In this document: one piece after another, positions 9,533-17,397 of the stretch | How positions within the stretch are numbered: the stretch's first letter is position 1 | Layout of the letters: each line of letters begins with the position of its first letter | Assembly: GCA_023667015.1 (NCBI GenBank) | Contig: JAMPAX010000001.1 | Span: 758,885 to 822,884 of the forward strand | Source: Muribaculaceae bacterium | GTDB lineage: Bacteria; Bacteroidota; Bacteroidia; Bacteroidales; Muribaculaceae | Direction: 5' to 3' | Length of the DNA stretch: 64,000 bases | The notes under the pieces: model-generated | What the model was told of the DNA's origin: nothing | Databases searched by the model: none | What the model saw: the letters and a program-made list of their open reading frames with translations, nothing else | Program-made: the position numbers and the translations under genes

Positions 9533-10267
9533 ATGCTACAAAACGCTCTGTATCTCATACCTGTCCCTATTAGCGATGCTCCTGTCGGCCAGTCTATCCC
9601 TGAGGTGAATCTGGAGGTGGTGCGCTCTCTGCGTTTCTTTATTGTGGAAAATGTCAGAACTGCCCGCCGTTTTTTGCGTCGTATGATTCCTGATTTTGAT
9701 ATCGATGGCTCTGTCTTCTTCGAGCTGAACGGACATACTGATATTAAGGAGATTCCGGGTTTCCTCGATCCCCTTCGTCAGGGTAATCCAATGGGTGTTA
9801 TGAGCGAAGCGGGATGTCCCGCTGTGGCCGATCCCGGAGCGCTGCCGGTGAGCATTGCTCAGCGAGAGGGATTCCGCGTTGTTCCTCTGGTGGGTCCGTC
9901 GAGTATTCTGTTGGCTCTGATGGCTTCCGGCTTTAATGGTCAAGGCTTCTCTTTCAATGGCTACCTCCCCATCGGAGACGGGCCGAGAACACGCCGCGTT
10001 CGCGAACTTGAGGCTCTTTCTGAAAAGGCTGATATGACCCAGATTTTTATTGAAACTCCCTATCGCAATAATAAGCTTGTAGCTTTCCTCGCTAAAACTC
10101 TTCGCCCGCATACCCTGCTGTGTGTGGCCTGCGATCTTACGGATCCCCTCCGGGAGTCGGTCATTACTCTTCCGGCAAAGGCTTGGCGCACCCGCCAATA
10201 TGACTACGACAAGCGTCCGGCAATTTTTCTGATTTATACACCTCCAACCACCTATCCGGCAAAATGA
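9533..10267 (+). CDS. Tetrapyrrole-methylase-fold SAM methyltransferase, RsmI-like
   Basis: A 244-residue protein from the ATG at 9533; an earlier in-frame start at 9509 lies inside a palindrome and is less likely. Motifs SEAGCPAVADPGA and VVPLVGPSSILLALMASG are those of the RsmI class, which 2'-O-methylates C1402 of 16S rRNA. It is shorter and more diverged at the N-terminus than E. coli RsmI, as is common for a second Bacteroidetes paralogue. The substrate is therefore not certain. The stop overlaps the ATG of the next gene (ATGA), so the two are co-translated. Confidence 0.85.
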   Translation: MLQNALYLIPVPISDAPVGQSIPEVNLEVVRSLRFFIVENVRTARRFLRRMIPDFDIDGSVFFELNGHTDIKEIPGFLDPLRQGNPMGVMSEAGCPAVADPGALPVSIAQREGFRVVPLVGPSSILLALMASGFNGQGFSFNGYLPIGDGPRTRRVRELEALSEKADMTQIFIETPYRNNKLVAFLAKTLRPHTLLCVACDLTDPLRESVITLPAKAWRTRQYDYDKRPAIFLIYTPPTTYPAK

Positions 10268-11346
10268 AAAGAAAACCAATAGATTTCGATTCCCAGTCCG
10301 AGCTCCAACTCTCTATCCCCTTCGAAGAATTCAAATCCTCCGAGTCCCGCTCCGATAAATCCAAATCCGAGTCTGATCTTTCTAAATCCATATCAGAATT
10401 TGTTCTTCCTAAATCTAAATCTGAGTCGGACTCGGATCTTGATTGTGGTTTGAACGGCGTGAGAACTCCCCGTCAAAGCAATATCTCCCCCTCCCCCCCG
10501 GATCGCCGGCTCTTCTATCTTTCTTTAGCCTCCGGCTCCAGTGGCAATTCTTGCTATGTGGGTACAGCCACCGGCGGGGTAATTATCGATGCCGGTATCC
10601 GTGCCGATGAAATCGAACTCAAACTTCGCTCAAATGGCATTGATATGAGGAGCGTACGTGGTCTTCTTCTTACCCATGACCATACGGATCATATAAAGTA
10701 TGCGTATCAGCTTCTAAGAAATAATCGCCATATCAAGCTCTTCTGTACTCCCCGCGTGCTGAATGGCATTCTTCGCCGACATTCAATATCCAAGAGAATT
10801 AAGGAGTATCATGTACCTATCTTTAAGGAGATTCCTTTTAAGATTGGCGATTTCAGTATCACGGCCTTCGATGTCCCACATGATGCCTCAGATTCGATGG
10901 GATTTTCTATTGAGTTTGATTCCCGGAATTTTGTGCTCGCAACAGACCTTGGAGCTGTCACCGATCGTGCCCGCTATTACATGGAGCGCGCTAATTATCT
11001 TGTTATTGAGTCTAATTATGACTTGGAAATGCTGCTTAAGGGCTCTTATCCTGAGTATCTGAAGGCGCGTATTCGTACCCCCAACGGTCATCTCGATAAT
11101 GTAGATACCGCGGAGTTCCTGCAGAGCATTGTCAATCCCGGGCTGAAATATATCTTTCTATGCCATCTTTCGCGGGAAAATAATATTCCAACGCTCGCCC
11201 TCAAGACTGTCTCTGAGGCTCTCCGACGTGCCGGAGTGTCGATAGGTGATTGCTCAGGCTCTCTTTCTACCCGCGAAGCTGACGTCCAACTCATGGCTCT
11301 CCCCCGAGAAAGGACATCCCCTCTCTTCGTCTTCCGACCTTTCTAA
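10264..11346 (+). CDS. Metallo-beta-lactamase fold hydrolase, YycJ/WalJ-like, with an acidic Ser-rich N-terminal extension
   Basis: The catalytic domain begins around residue 82 (YLSLASGSSGNSCYVG) and carries the zinc motif LLLTHDHTDH near residue 138, followed by FDVPHDASDSMGFS and VLATDLG. This matches YycJ/WalJ-type MBL hydrolases (about 260 residues), which have been linked to DNA repair and to cell-wall signalling in Firmicutes. The first 80 residues are an unusual Ser/Lys/Asp/Glu-rich, low-complexity stretch with no family counterpart. The only in-frame Met is at 10264, and it overlaps the stop of the preceding gene. A later non-ATG start cannot be excluded. Confidence 0.85.
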   Translation: MKRKPIDFDSQSELQLSIPFEEFKSSESRSDKSKSESDLSKSISEFVLPKSKSESDSDLDCGLNGVRTPRQSNISPSPPDRRLFYLSLASGSSGNSCYVGTATGGVIIDAGIRADEIELKLRSNGIDMRSVRGLLLTHDHTDHIKYAYQLLRNNRHIKLFCTPRVLNGILRRHSISKRIKEYHVPIFKEIPFKIGDFSITAFDVPHDASDSMGFSIEFDSRNFVLATDLGAVTDRARYYMERANYLVIESNYDLEMLLKGSYPEYLKARIRTPNGHLDNVDTAEFLQSIVNPGLKYIFLCHLSRENNIPTLALKTVSEALRRAGVSIGDCSGSLSTREADVQLMALPRERTSPLFVFRPF

Positions 11347-11356
11347 CCATCAACCA

Positions 11357-11415
11357 CGACAGTGTCTGTCAGAATTAGGCTGACTTCGTCAGCCTAATTC
11401 TGACAGACACTGTCG
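11357..11415. terminator. 28-bp perfect hairpin between convergent genes, overlapping the end of xseB
   Basis: Arms 11357-11384 and 11388-11415 are perfectly complementary over 28 bp with a 3-base loop (TTC). The right arm encodes the last eight codons of xseB and its TGA. The left arm is an exact inverted copy lying in the gap after the plus-strand hydrolase gene. There is no strong U-tract, but a hairpin this stable between convergent genes could end transcription from both sides. Confidence 0.75.
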
Positions 11416-11589
11416 TACCTCCTCGTCGGTTTTCGTCAGCCGCTCTTTGCAGTGCTTCAGAAGTCCTAATGCTCTGGTGGTCATTGCCGACAGTGTGTCA
11501 ATGTTGCAATCGGGACTTTGCATCTTCTGCAATATCCCTTCCAACTCTGACAATGACTCGCTATAAGTCAATTCTGCTATCTCTTTCAT
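11389..11589 (-). CDS. xseB: Exodeoxyribonuclease VII small subunit
   Basis: A 66-residue protein with the family pattern YSESLSELEGILQKMQSPDCNIDTL, two long helices and an acidic C-terminus. XseB binds several-fold to XseA to form exonuclease VII, which degrades single-stranded DNA in the cytoplasm. The gene starts 6 bases after the end of xseA. Its last codons form one arm of the long hairpin at 11357-11415, which constrains both the protein end and the RNA end. Confidence 0.9.
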   Translation of the reverse strand: MKEIAELTYSESLSELEGILQKMQSPDCNIDTLSAMTTRALGLLKHCKERLTKTDEEVRQCLSELG

Positions 11590-11595
11590 ATTCGT

Positions 11596-12942
11596 TTAAT
11601 ATTTTGTTTCTACTACACTCACTACCTTACCTGATGACAACCTTGTCTCAAGCCTTACTCCCGGTCTCAATTGTTCTGCATCGGAGACGGCATGTCCATC
11701 TACCATCGTGATGGAGTATCCCCGTTTAAGGGTGTTGGCCGGACTTAGTACTTGAGTCATCCTTTCTAAGTTCTCAAGTTTGTCGCGCTGGCGAGAAATG
11801 GCACTCTGTGCTGCCACGGATATTAGTCTCAGGTTGCTCTCAAGGCGTGCTGAGGCCTGCGCTGTGAGTTTTCCTACACTCATTGGTATCGACTCTCCAA
11901 GATGTCTGAGTCGCAGATTCTCTCGCTCCAGCTTCCCTTGTGCTATGCTTGCCAACATAGTCTGCATCTGAGCATTTATCCGTTTCTCTCCCTCAATTCT
12001 CTCAGTAGCTAACCGAGCTATTTGCTGCATGGCTCCGGCGGCTCTCTGCCAGGACGCATTGAGTTGCTCTATCAGGAAGGAGGCTACGGCTGTTGGTGTC
12101 TTACACCGCACGTTGGCGATGTAGTCGAGCACACAGTTGTCGCGTTCGTGGCCGATGCCTACTACTACGGGCAATGCAAATGTGGCTACATCCCGTGCAA
12201 GTTCATAGTCATCAAAGCCATTCATGTCGGTAGTAGCGCCTCCTCCGCGGATTATGACTACGCAGTCAAACATATCGATGACCATCTCTATGCGTTCCAA
12301 GGCTGCTCTGACGCTTGCGGCTGTCTGCTCTCCCTGCATAATAGCCGGGAAGAGAGCTGTGTAGAATTGAAACCCTGAGGGGTTGGAATATAGCTGGTCG
12401 ATGAAGTCACCATATCCGGCGGCTGTGGATGAGGAGATTATCGCTATTCTTTGGGCTGCTACGGGAAGGCTCAGCTGTTTGTTACGCTCAAGGATTCCCT
12501 CTCGTTTTAGCCTCTCTAAGATTTCGCGGCGAATACGTTCGTAGTCGCCAAGGGTGTAGCCGGGGTCGATGTCATCGATGGTGGCAGCAAGTCCGTAGAG
12601 GGGATGATGGCCCGCTGTACAGCGTACCATCACTTTGAGTCCGGTGGCGATATCTCTGCCGGTGGCTTCGATGAATTTGCGACGTATGCGATCAAGGTTT
12701 GAACGCCATATCATCGCTCGCATTTTTGCTACGGTGCGTCCGGCGTCATCTTTCTCTATCAGCTCCATGTAGCAGTGGCCTCCGTTGAGGCGGAGATCCA
12801 TCAGCTCTGCCGTTACCCACGCTCCTCGTAAGTCGGGGCGCGTGGCTATTGCCCGGCCAATAAGTAGCGAGTATTGTTGGAGGGTGAGACGTCGCTGAGT
12901 GTCTTCGGCAAATAATCCTCCATCAGTGGGGTAGTTGTTCAC
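11596..12942 (-). CDS. xseA: Exodeoxyribonuclease VII large subunit
   Basis: A 448-residue catalytic subunit. The N-terminal OB fold covers about residues 20-115 (GAWVTAELMDLRLNGGHCYMEL). The nuclease domain includes IAIISSSTAAGYGDFIDQL, VVIIRGGGATTDMNGFDD and VVVGIGHERDNCVLDYIA, followed by a long coiled coil and a C-terminal GYSITMVDG motif. The start is GTG at 12942, and the stop of the upstream DUF4831 gene overlaps it (GTGA). It works with XseB just downstream. Length and motifs are typical. Confidence 0.93.
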   Translation of the reverse strand: MNNYPTDGGLFAEDTQRRLTLQQYSLLIGRAIATRPDLRGAWVTAELMDLRLNGGHCYMELIEKDDAGRTVAKMRAMIWRSNLDRIRRKFIEATGRDIATGLKVMVRCTAGHHPLYGLAATIDDIDPGYTLGDYERIRREILERLKREGILERNKQLSLPVAAQRIAIISSSTAAGYGDFIDQLYSNPSGFQFYTALFPAIMQGEQTAASVRAALERIEMVIDMFDCVVIIRGGGATTDMNGFDDYELARDVATFALPVVVGIGHERDNCVLDYIANVRCKTPTAVASFLIEQLNASWQRAAGAMQQIARLATERIEGEKRINAQMQTMLASIAQGKLERENLRLRHLGESIPMSVGKLTAQASARLESNLRLISVAAQSAISRQRDKLENLERMTQVLSPANTLKRGYSITMVDGHAVSDAEQLRPGVRLETRLSSGKVVSVVETKY

Positions 12943-14039
12943 TCTTCTTCCGGTTTTACAACGCCTATCTCTACGATTCCTCCGGTGACATCGCTGAAGA
13001 TGACATAGCTGGGTTCTTTCTTGGATGTGAACAGTTGTGGCGACAGTCCGAATACTGCCCCATATTGTGCCATTTCAAAATCTCCGCTGTAAATCTCTAC
13101 TCCTTTGTAGGTCATGGAGATTTCTGCAGCTCCGGGGATGACATAGGCTACTCCGTCTCTCGGATATTTTTTCTCCTCGCCGGCTGCATCTTTGGGTAGT
13201 TCTCCCGTGCGGATGATTTTTGTCTTGATATATACCGGATCTCCGGAGTAGTCATCGGCTCCTACAAATCCTGCAAAGTCGCTGAGGCGGAAGAGGGTTT
13301 TGCGCCCCTCTTCGTCGGGCATGAAGGTGTAGATGCGACTCTCTTCGCTCTCATAGCTGAAACCGGTGAAGGCTTGGGTGAGTGCCTCTTCTTGCTTACG
13401 CAGGGAGTTGAGCATCAGCTCGAGTTGTTGCCCATCGGTGGGCATGTTGTCGGCGGTGCCGCGAGTAAGTGCGATATATGAGTCGCGAACTTCCATCAGC
13501 GACGCGGCGAGCATCTCTGCTTGTTTGGCTTTCGATTGGGATGCGAGGAAGTCTTCGCTGACGTATTGCAGATATTCTTTCCCTGTGGGCCGTTTTTCCG
13601 GCTCAGATCCATCTTCGAGTGTTTCGGGACGAGGAGTGAGCGTTGGTTTGGCATTGATGCTCAGCAACATCCCGTCTTCTCCCACACCAATAAATGTTGT
13701 AGCTCCAGGCTTCAACTGCATAAGATAGCGACTCTCAGGGTCGGCAATGCCATAGGGGGTGACCTTTACCCGAGTGATAGTCCAAGCTTCGGAGTTTTCG
13801 CTGATGGCCATGTCAGTGCCGAGGTATTTTTTTGCATATTGGTAGAAGTCGCCTCCTACTCGTGTCTGCTTGCGGGCAGTCACCTGTATCTGCAACGCCG
13901 TCTGTGGCAGGTTGTAGACGAGGCCATATTCGTTGTGTTTCTCAGCTGTCAGTATTTTTGTTTGCTGGGAAGCTGCCGGTATCGGTCCCGCAATGACTGT
14001 CGTCAGCAGCAGAGCCTTGATATAACTATGTAGTTTCAT
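12939..14039 (-). CDS. DUF4831 family exported protein
   Basis: A 366-residue protein with a cleavable signal peptide (about residues 1-24, KALLLTTVIAGPIPAAS). The body (EYGLVYNLPQTALQIQVTA, YLGTDMAISENSEAW, GVAYVIPGAAEISM) is that of DUF4831, a Bacteroidetes family of unknown function, probably periplasmic. It is in a tight operon: its stop overlaps the xseA start and its ATG overlaps the stop of the NAD(P)HX gene. The context gives no clear hint of its role. Confidence 0.85.
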   Translation of the reverse strand: MKLHSYIKALLLTTVIAGPIPAASQQTKILTAEKHNEYGLVYNLPQTALQIQVTARKQTRVGGDFYQYAKKYLGTDMAISENSEAWTITRVKVTPYGIADPESRYLMQLKPGATTFIGVGEDGMLLSINAKPTLTPRPETLEDGSEPEKRPTGKEYLQYVSEDFLASQSKAKQAEMLAASLMEVRDSYIALTRGTADNMPTDGQQLELMLNSLRKQEEALTQAFTGFSYESEESRIYTFMPDEEGRKTLFRLSDFAGFVGADDYSGDPVYIKTKIIRTGELPKDAAGEEKKYPRDGVAYVIPGAAEISMTYKGVEIYSGDFEMAQYGAVFGLSPQLFTSKKEPSYVIFSDVTGGIVEIGVVKPEEE

Positions 14040-15553
14040 GACTTTATGGTTTTTTGAATGGCCTGACCTACTCTGTCGGCAATGTCACCGGCGGTCATGC
14101 CGTATTCTCCCAATTCTTCAGCTGCGAGGTCTCCGGCGAGGCCGTGGATGTATACGCCGACAGTTGCTGCATGTTCCGGACGATATCCCTGAGCCATAAA
14201 GGCGGCTATAATGCCTGTCAGAACATCTCCGGCTCCGGCTGTGGCCATTCCCGGATTTCCCGTGGAGTTGAAATATACTCTGCCCGTGGGTCTCACCGTG
14301 GCTGTATAGTGTCCTTTCAATACTATGATTATGTTATAGTATTTCGACATCTCCATAGCCTTGCGCAGTCTGGCTTCTCCGTTTTTCTGCTCGCCGAAGA
14401 GTCGGTCGAATTCTCCGGCATGGGGAGTGATGACTGTGTTTTGAGGAAGTAGTGATAGCAGTGAAGGACGTTTGGAGATGCAGTTCAGAGCATCGGCATC
14501 GAGTAGCAGCGGACTTTTTACGTTCTTAAGCAATGCCTCTAAGGCATCTACTGTGGCATCCCGAGTGCCAATGCCGGGACCGGCGGCCACCACCTGATGG
14601 TCGTGGTAGACTTTCATATCGGTGATGTAGTTCTCATTGCGGTCGGGTTCGAACATAGCTTCGGGCACTGCTGTCTGCAGTACGTTCAGTCCCCGACTGG
14701 CGCTGTGGACTGTGGCCAATCCGGCTCCGGATTTCATCGTGGCCCGTGCGCACATGACGGCGGCACCATACATTCCGGTACTTCCTGCAAAGAGCAATGC
14801 CGAGCCGTAGTCGCGCTTGCCGGAGAATTTCAGTCGTGGACGCAGTAGCGGACGTATGCTGCGCGCGTCTACATAGATGAAATCACTTTTCATCTCGCGG
14901 AGCTTGTCAGCGTCGAGCATGATGTCGAGGAGCTTCCATTCTCCCAATAGAGGAGCGTTCTCCTCGAAGAAGAAGCTACGTCGCGGTAGCTGGAATGCTA
15001 ATGTCAAGTCCGCATGGATTACGTCGCGATATTTCAGCTCCGGGTTCCATTCTCCGAAAAGTCCCGAAGGGATATCAATGGAGATGACATAGGCTCCGCT
15101 ATCGTTGATAAACGAAGCGAGCGATTGAAAGCCTCCCTGCAGGCCGCGCTTTAGGCCCGATCCAAAAAGTCCATCGATGACAACATCGCTCTTGCTCAGA
15201 TAGGGGGGCTCGAAGCGATGGGTTACTTCTGAGAAGTCTATTCCGTCGATAGTTATTAGTTTTTGGCGCTCTAGTTCGCAGTCGTGGCTCAGCTGTTTGT
15301 TGATGTTGAAAAGGAAAATCTCCACGCGGGAGAATCCTCTCTCTATGAGCATACGCGCTGTTGCCAGAGCGTCACCGCCATTATTGCCCGGACCGGCTAC
15401 AACGACTATTCGCTGATTGGGCAAGAAGCGGGATATTATTTCGCAAGCTACGGCATTTGCTGCGCGTTCCATCAGCTCAAGGGAGTCCATCCCTTGTGCT
15501 TCGCACGTAGCATCGTCAAGCTCGTGTAATTGTTCAGACGTCAGTATTTTCAT
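14036..15553 (-). CDS. nnr: Bifunctional NAD(P)H-hydrate epimerase / ADP-dependent dehydratase
   Basis: A 505-residue fusion that repairs NAD(P)HX, the hydrated damage product of NAD(P)H. The N-terminal epimerase (YjeF_N) includes VVVAGPGNNGGDALATARML and VVIDGLFGSGLKRGL. The C-terminal dehydratase (carbohydrate-kinase-like) includes VVAAGPGIGTRDATVD, VITPHAGEFDRLFG and the GNPGMATAGAGDVLTGIIAA motif. The ATG at 15553 is preferred to a TTG 12 bases upstream. A TATATTTG promoter box ends 9 bases before this ATG, so this gene may open its own operon with almost no leader. Confidence 0.93.
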   Translation of the reverse strand: MKILTSEQLHELDDATCEAQGMDSLELMERAANAVACEIISRFLPNQRIVVVAGPGNNGGDALATARMLIERGFSRVEIFLFNINKQLSHDCELERQKLITIDGIDFSEVTHRFEPPYLSKSDVVIDGLFGSGLKRGLQGGFQSLASFINDSGAYVISIDIPSGLFGEWNPELKYRDVIHADLTLAFQLPRRSFFFEENAPLLGEWKLLDIMLDADKLREMKSDFIYVDARSIRPLLRPRLKFSGKRDYGSALLFAGSTGMYGAAVMCARATMKSGAGLATVHSASRGLNVLQTAVPEAMFEPDRNENYITDMKVYHDHQVVAAGPGIGTRDATVDALEALLKNVKSPLLLDADALNCISKRPSLLSLLPQNTVITPHAGEFDRLFGEQKNGEARLRKAMEMSKYYNIIIVLKGHYTATVRPTGRVYFNSTGNPGMATAGAGDVLTGIIAAFMAQGYRPEHAATVGVYIHGLAGDLAAEELGEYGMTAGDIADRVGQAIQKTIKS

Positions 15554-15562
15554 ATCTATCCG

Positions 15563-15570
15563 CAAATATA
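15563..15570 (-). promoter_or_regulatory. -7 promoter box just upstream of nnr
   Basis: TATATTTG on the minus strand matches TAnnTTTG and ends 9 bases before the nnr ATG at 15553. Transcription would start about two bases before the start codon. Confidence 0.5.
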
Positions 15571-15605
15571 ATGAAATTCCCTAATTCCTCCAAATCCAAA
15601 GGATG

Positions 15606-15622
15606 GCGGGCTTCCGGCTCGC
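15606..15622. repeat. Small palindrome, GCGGGC-TTCCG-GCTCGC
   Basis: Six-base arms (one G-T position) flank TTCCG, in the gap between surE and nnr. It is nearly identical to the palindromes at 22884-22900 and 25941-25956, including the flanking purine-rich GGATGG. Confidence 0.6.
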
Positions 15623-15630
15623 AATCTCCC

Positions 15631-16401
15631 TCATCCCCTTGACACCTCTATTGGTACGACAGATACAATGTCGTGGCTAAGACACCATTCATCGGTGTCT
15701 TCAGCGTCCGGCTCGGTATTCACGAATTTCCCCGTCAGTAAGTAGAATTTCTTACCACTCGGATCGGTATACTCAGCATATTCATCGCTCCAATGTCCTC
15801 CGCAACTCCGGACTGTCCGTATTCCCTGAAGTTTGCCTTTTGTGGCCGGTATGTTGACGTTCAGGCAAATACCCTCCGGCAGGCCTTCGCGAATCACTCG
15901 CCCGACAATCTCTTGAATATATTTCTTACACTGGCTGAAGTCGGCATCCATAGCATGGCTCGTTAGTGAAAATCCTATGGAGGGGACACCTAAAATAGCT
16001 CCCTCCATGGCAGCTCCCATCGTGCCGGAATAGAGTACGTTGACCGCCGAGTTCGATCCGTGGTTGATGCCGCTGGCTACCAAGCCGGGTTTCTTCTCCT
16101 TGAACAGTGTGTGTATTGCTAATTTTATGCAGTCTACGGGTGTGCCGTTGACACGATACCATTCTGCATCCTCATCGCTCCATTCTTCTATATTGATCAG
16201 TCTCAACACTCCGTTGACTGTGATGGCCATAGATTGTCCCGAACGTGGTCCGTCGGGACATACGGCTACTACCTTTCCATAGGGCTTCAACCAGTCTACA
16301 AGACGGTGTACCCCCGGTGCCTGATACCCATCATCGTTGCTGACTAATATTACGGGTCGGTTCGCTTGACTCTTGTCTTGATTTTCAATTATCTCTTTCA
16401 T
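15631..16401 (-). CDS. surE: 5'/3'-nucleotidase SurE
   Basis: A 256-residue metal-dependent nucleoside monophosphate phosphatase. The metal-site motif ILVSNDDGYQAPGVH lies near residue 20, followed by PDGPRSGQSMAIT and LVASGINHGSNSAVNVLYSG, both standard for SurE. It acts in the cytoplasm in nucleotide recycling and stress survival. The ATG overlaps the stop of the glycosyltransferase upstream (ATGA), so they are coupled. The first 15 residues are a short extension relative to E. coli SurE. Confidence 0.93.
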   Translation of the reverse strand: MKEIIENQDKSQANRPVILVSNDDGYQAPGVHRLVDWLKPYGKVVAVCPDGPRSGQSMAITVNGVLRLINIEEWSDEDAEWYRVNGTPVDCIKLAIHTLFKEKKPGLVASGINHGSNSAVNVLYSGTMGAAMEGAILGVPSIGFSLTSHAMDADFSQCKKYIQEIVGRVIREGLPEGICLNVNIPATKGKLQGIRTVRSCGGHWSDEYAEYTDPSGKKFYLLTGKFVNTEPDAEDTDEWCLSHDIVSVVPIEVSRG

Positions 16402-17393
16402 TTCTTCTGGCGCTTTAAGTAATAGTCTATGACAATCTTGCGGTTTGCCCCCGGGAGTGTCGACAGTTTGTCTTCGGCGGGCAGATTAGTATAGTTTTTA
16501 CGCATCTTCCGGAAGTCGCGGTGAGCATCCCAGATTGCTTTGGCATCGCCGAATTCTCCCTTTGCGAGATACATCACCAGGGCGAGTGTATCGGCAAGCC
16601 TTCTTAAGAATAACACTTTTCTACCCTTTTGTTTCGGTAGGTTCTTGTGGAGAAGTAGCAGATTGTTGCGAAAATTCAGATATACTTTGCGCGAGTTTCC
16701 TTGGGGAAGGGTGCCTCCCCCGAGATGAAATACGTGGCTCTCACTCGTGGCGCATACCCGATATCCGGCGGCTATCATTCTGCAACACAGGTCGATTTCT
16801 TCCATGTGGGCGAAGAAATCGCGATCCAGCCCACCGAGTTTCTCGTAGGTTGCGGTGTTGACAGCCATGCAGGCTCCTGAGGCCCAGGCTACGTCTACAA
16901 GTCCATCGTCATACTGTCCGTTGTCTTCTTCTATGCTGTCAAAAAGTCGCCCGCGACAATAGGGATAGCCGTATCTGTCGAGCAGCCCTCCCGCGGCTCC
17001 GGCATATTCGAATTTTCCGCGCTCTTTCAGTGCCCGAATTTTCGGCTGGATGGCTCCTATGCTGCTGTCTCTCTCAAGCGCTCGTAATAGGGGCTCCCAC
17101 CATCCTTCGGTCACTTCTACATCGGAGTTGAGCAGTACGGTATAGGGATAACCTCCCGCGCGTAGTGCTTTGTTATATCCCTCGGCGAAGCCGTAGTTTT
17201 CGGGAAAGGGTATGACCCGCACTTCGGGATGGTTCTCTGCAAGCCATTCTATCGACCCGTCGGTGCTGCCATTGTCGGCTACTACCAGTTCTGCCTCCCC
17301 TCGCGTATATTTAGATGCTATCGGTACGTAGCGTTTCATTAGCTCCAGTCCGTTCCAATTAAGAATGATGACCCCAAGTCTCTTTTCGCTCAT
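16398..17393 (-). CDS. Glycosyltransferase family 2
   Basis: A 331-residue GT-A fold transferase. The N-terminus VIILNWNGLELMKRYV and the nucleotide-sugar motifs ELVVADNGSTDGS and YTVLLNSDVEV are typical of family 2. The later motif ASGACMAVNTATYEKLGGLD followed by HMEEIDLCCRM matches rhamnosyltransferase-like members. There is no signal peptide; the C-terminus is basic and may be membrane-associated. It lies between mtaB and surE with 4-5 base spacings, so it is probably co-transcribed with housekeeping genes. Donor and acceptor cannot be told from the sequence. Confidence 0.87.
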   Translation of the reverse strand: MSEKRLGVIILNWNGLELMKRYVPIASKYTRGEAELVVADNGSTDGSIEWLAENHPEVRVIPFPENYGFAEGYNKALRAGGYPYTVLLNSDVEVTEGWWEPLLRALERDSSIGAIQPKIRALKERGKFEYAGAAGGLLDRYGYPYCRGRLFDSIEEDNGQYDDGLVDVAWASGACMAVNTATYEKLGGLDRDFFAHMEEIDLCCRMIAAGYRVCATSESHVFHLGGGTLPQGNSRKVYLNFRNNLLLLHKNLPKQKGRKVLFLRRLADTLALVMYLAKGEFGDAKAIWDAHRDFRKMRKNYTNLPAEDKLSTLPGANRKIVIDYYLKRQKK

Positions 17394-17397
17394 ATCT

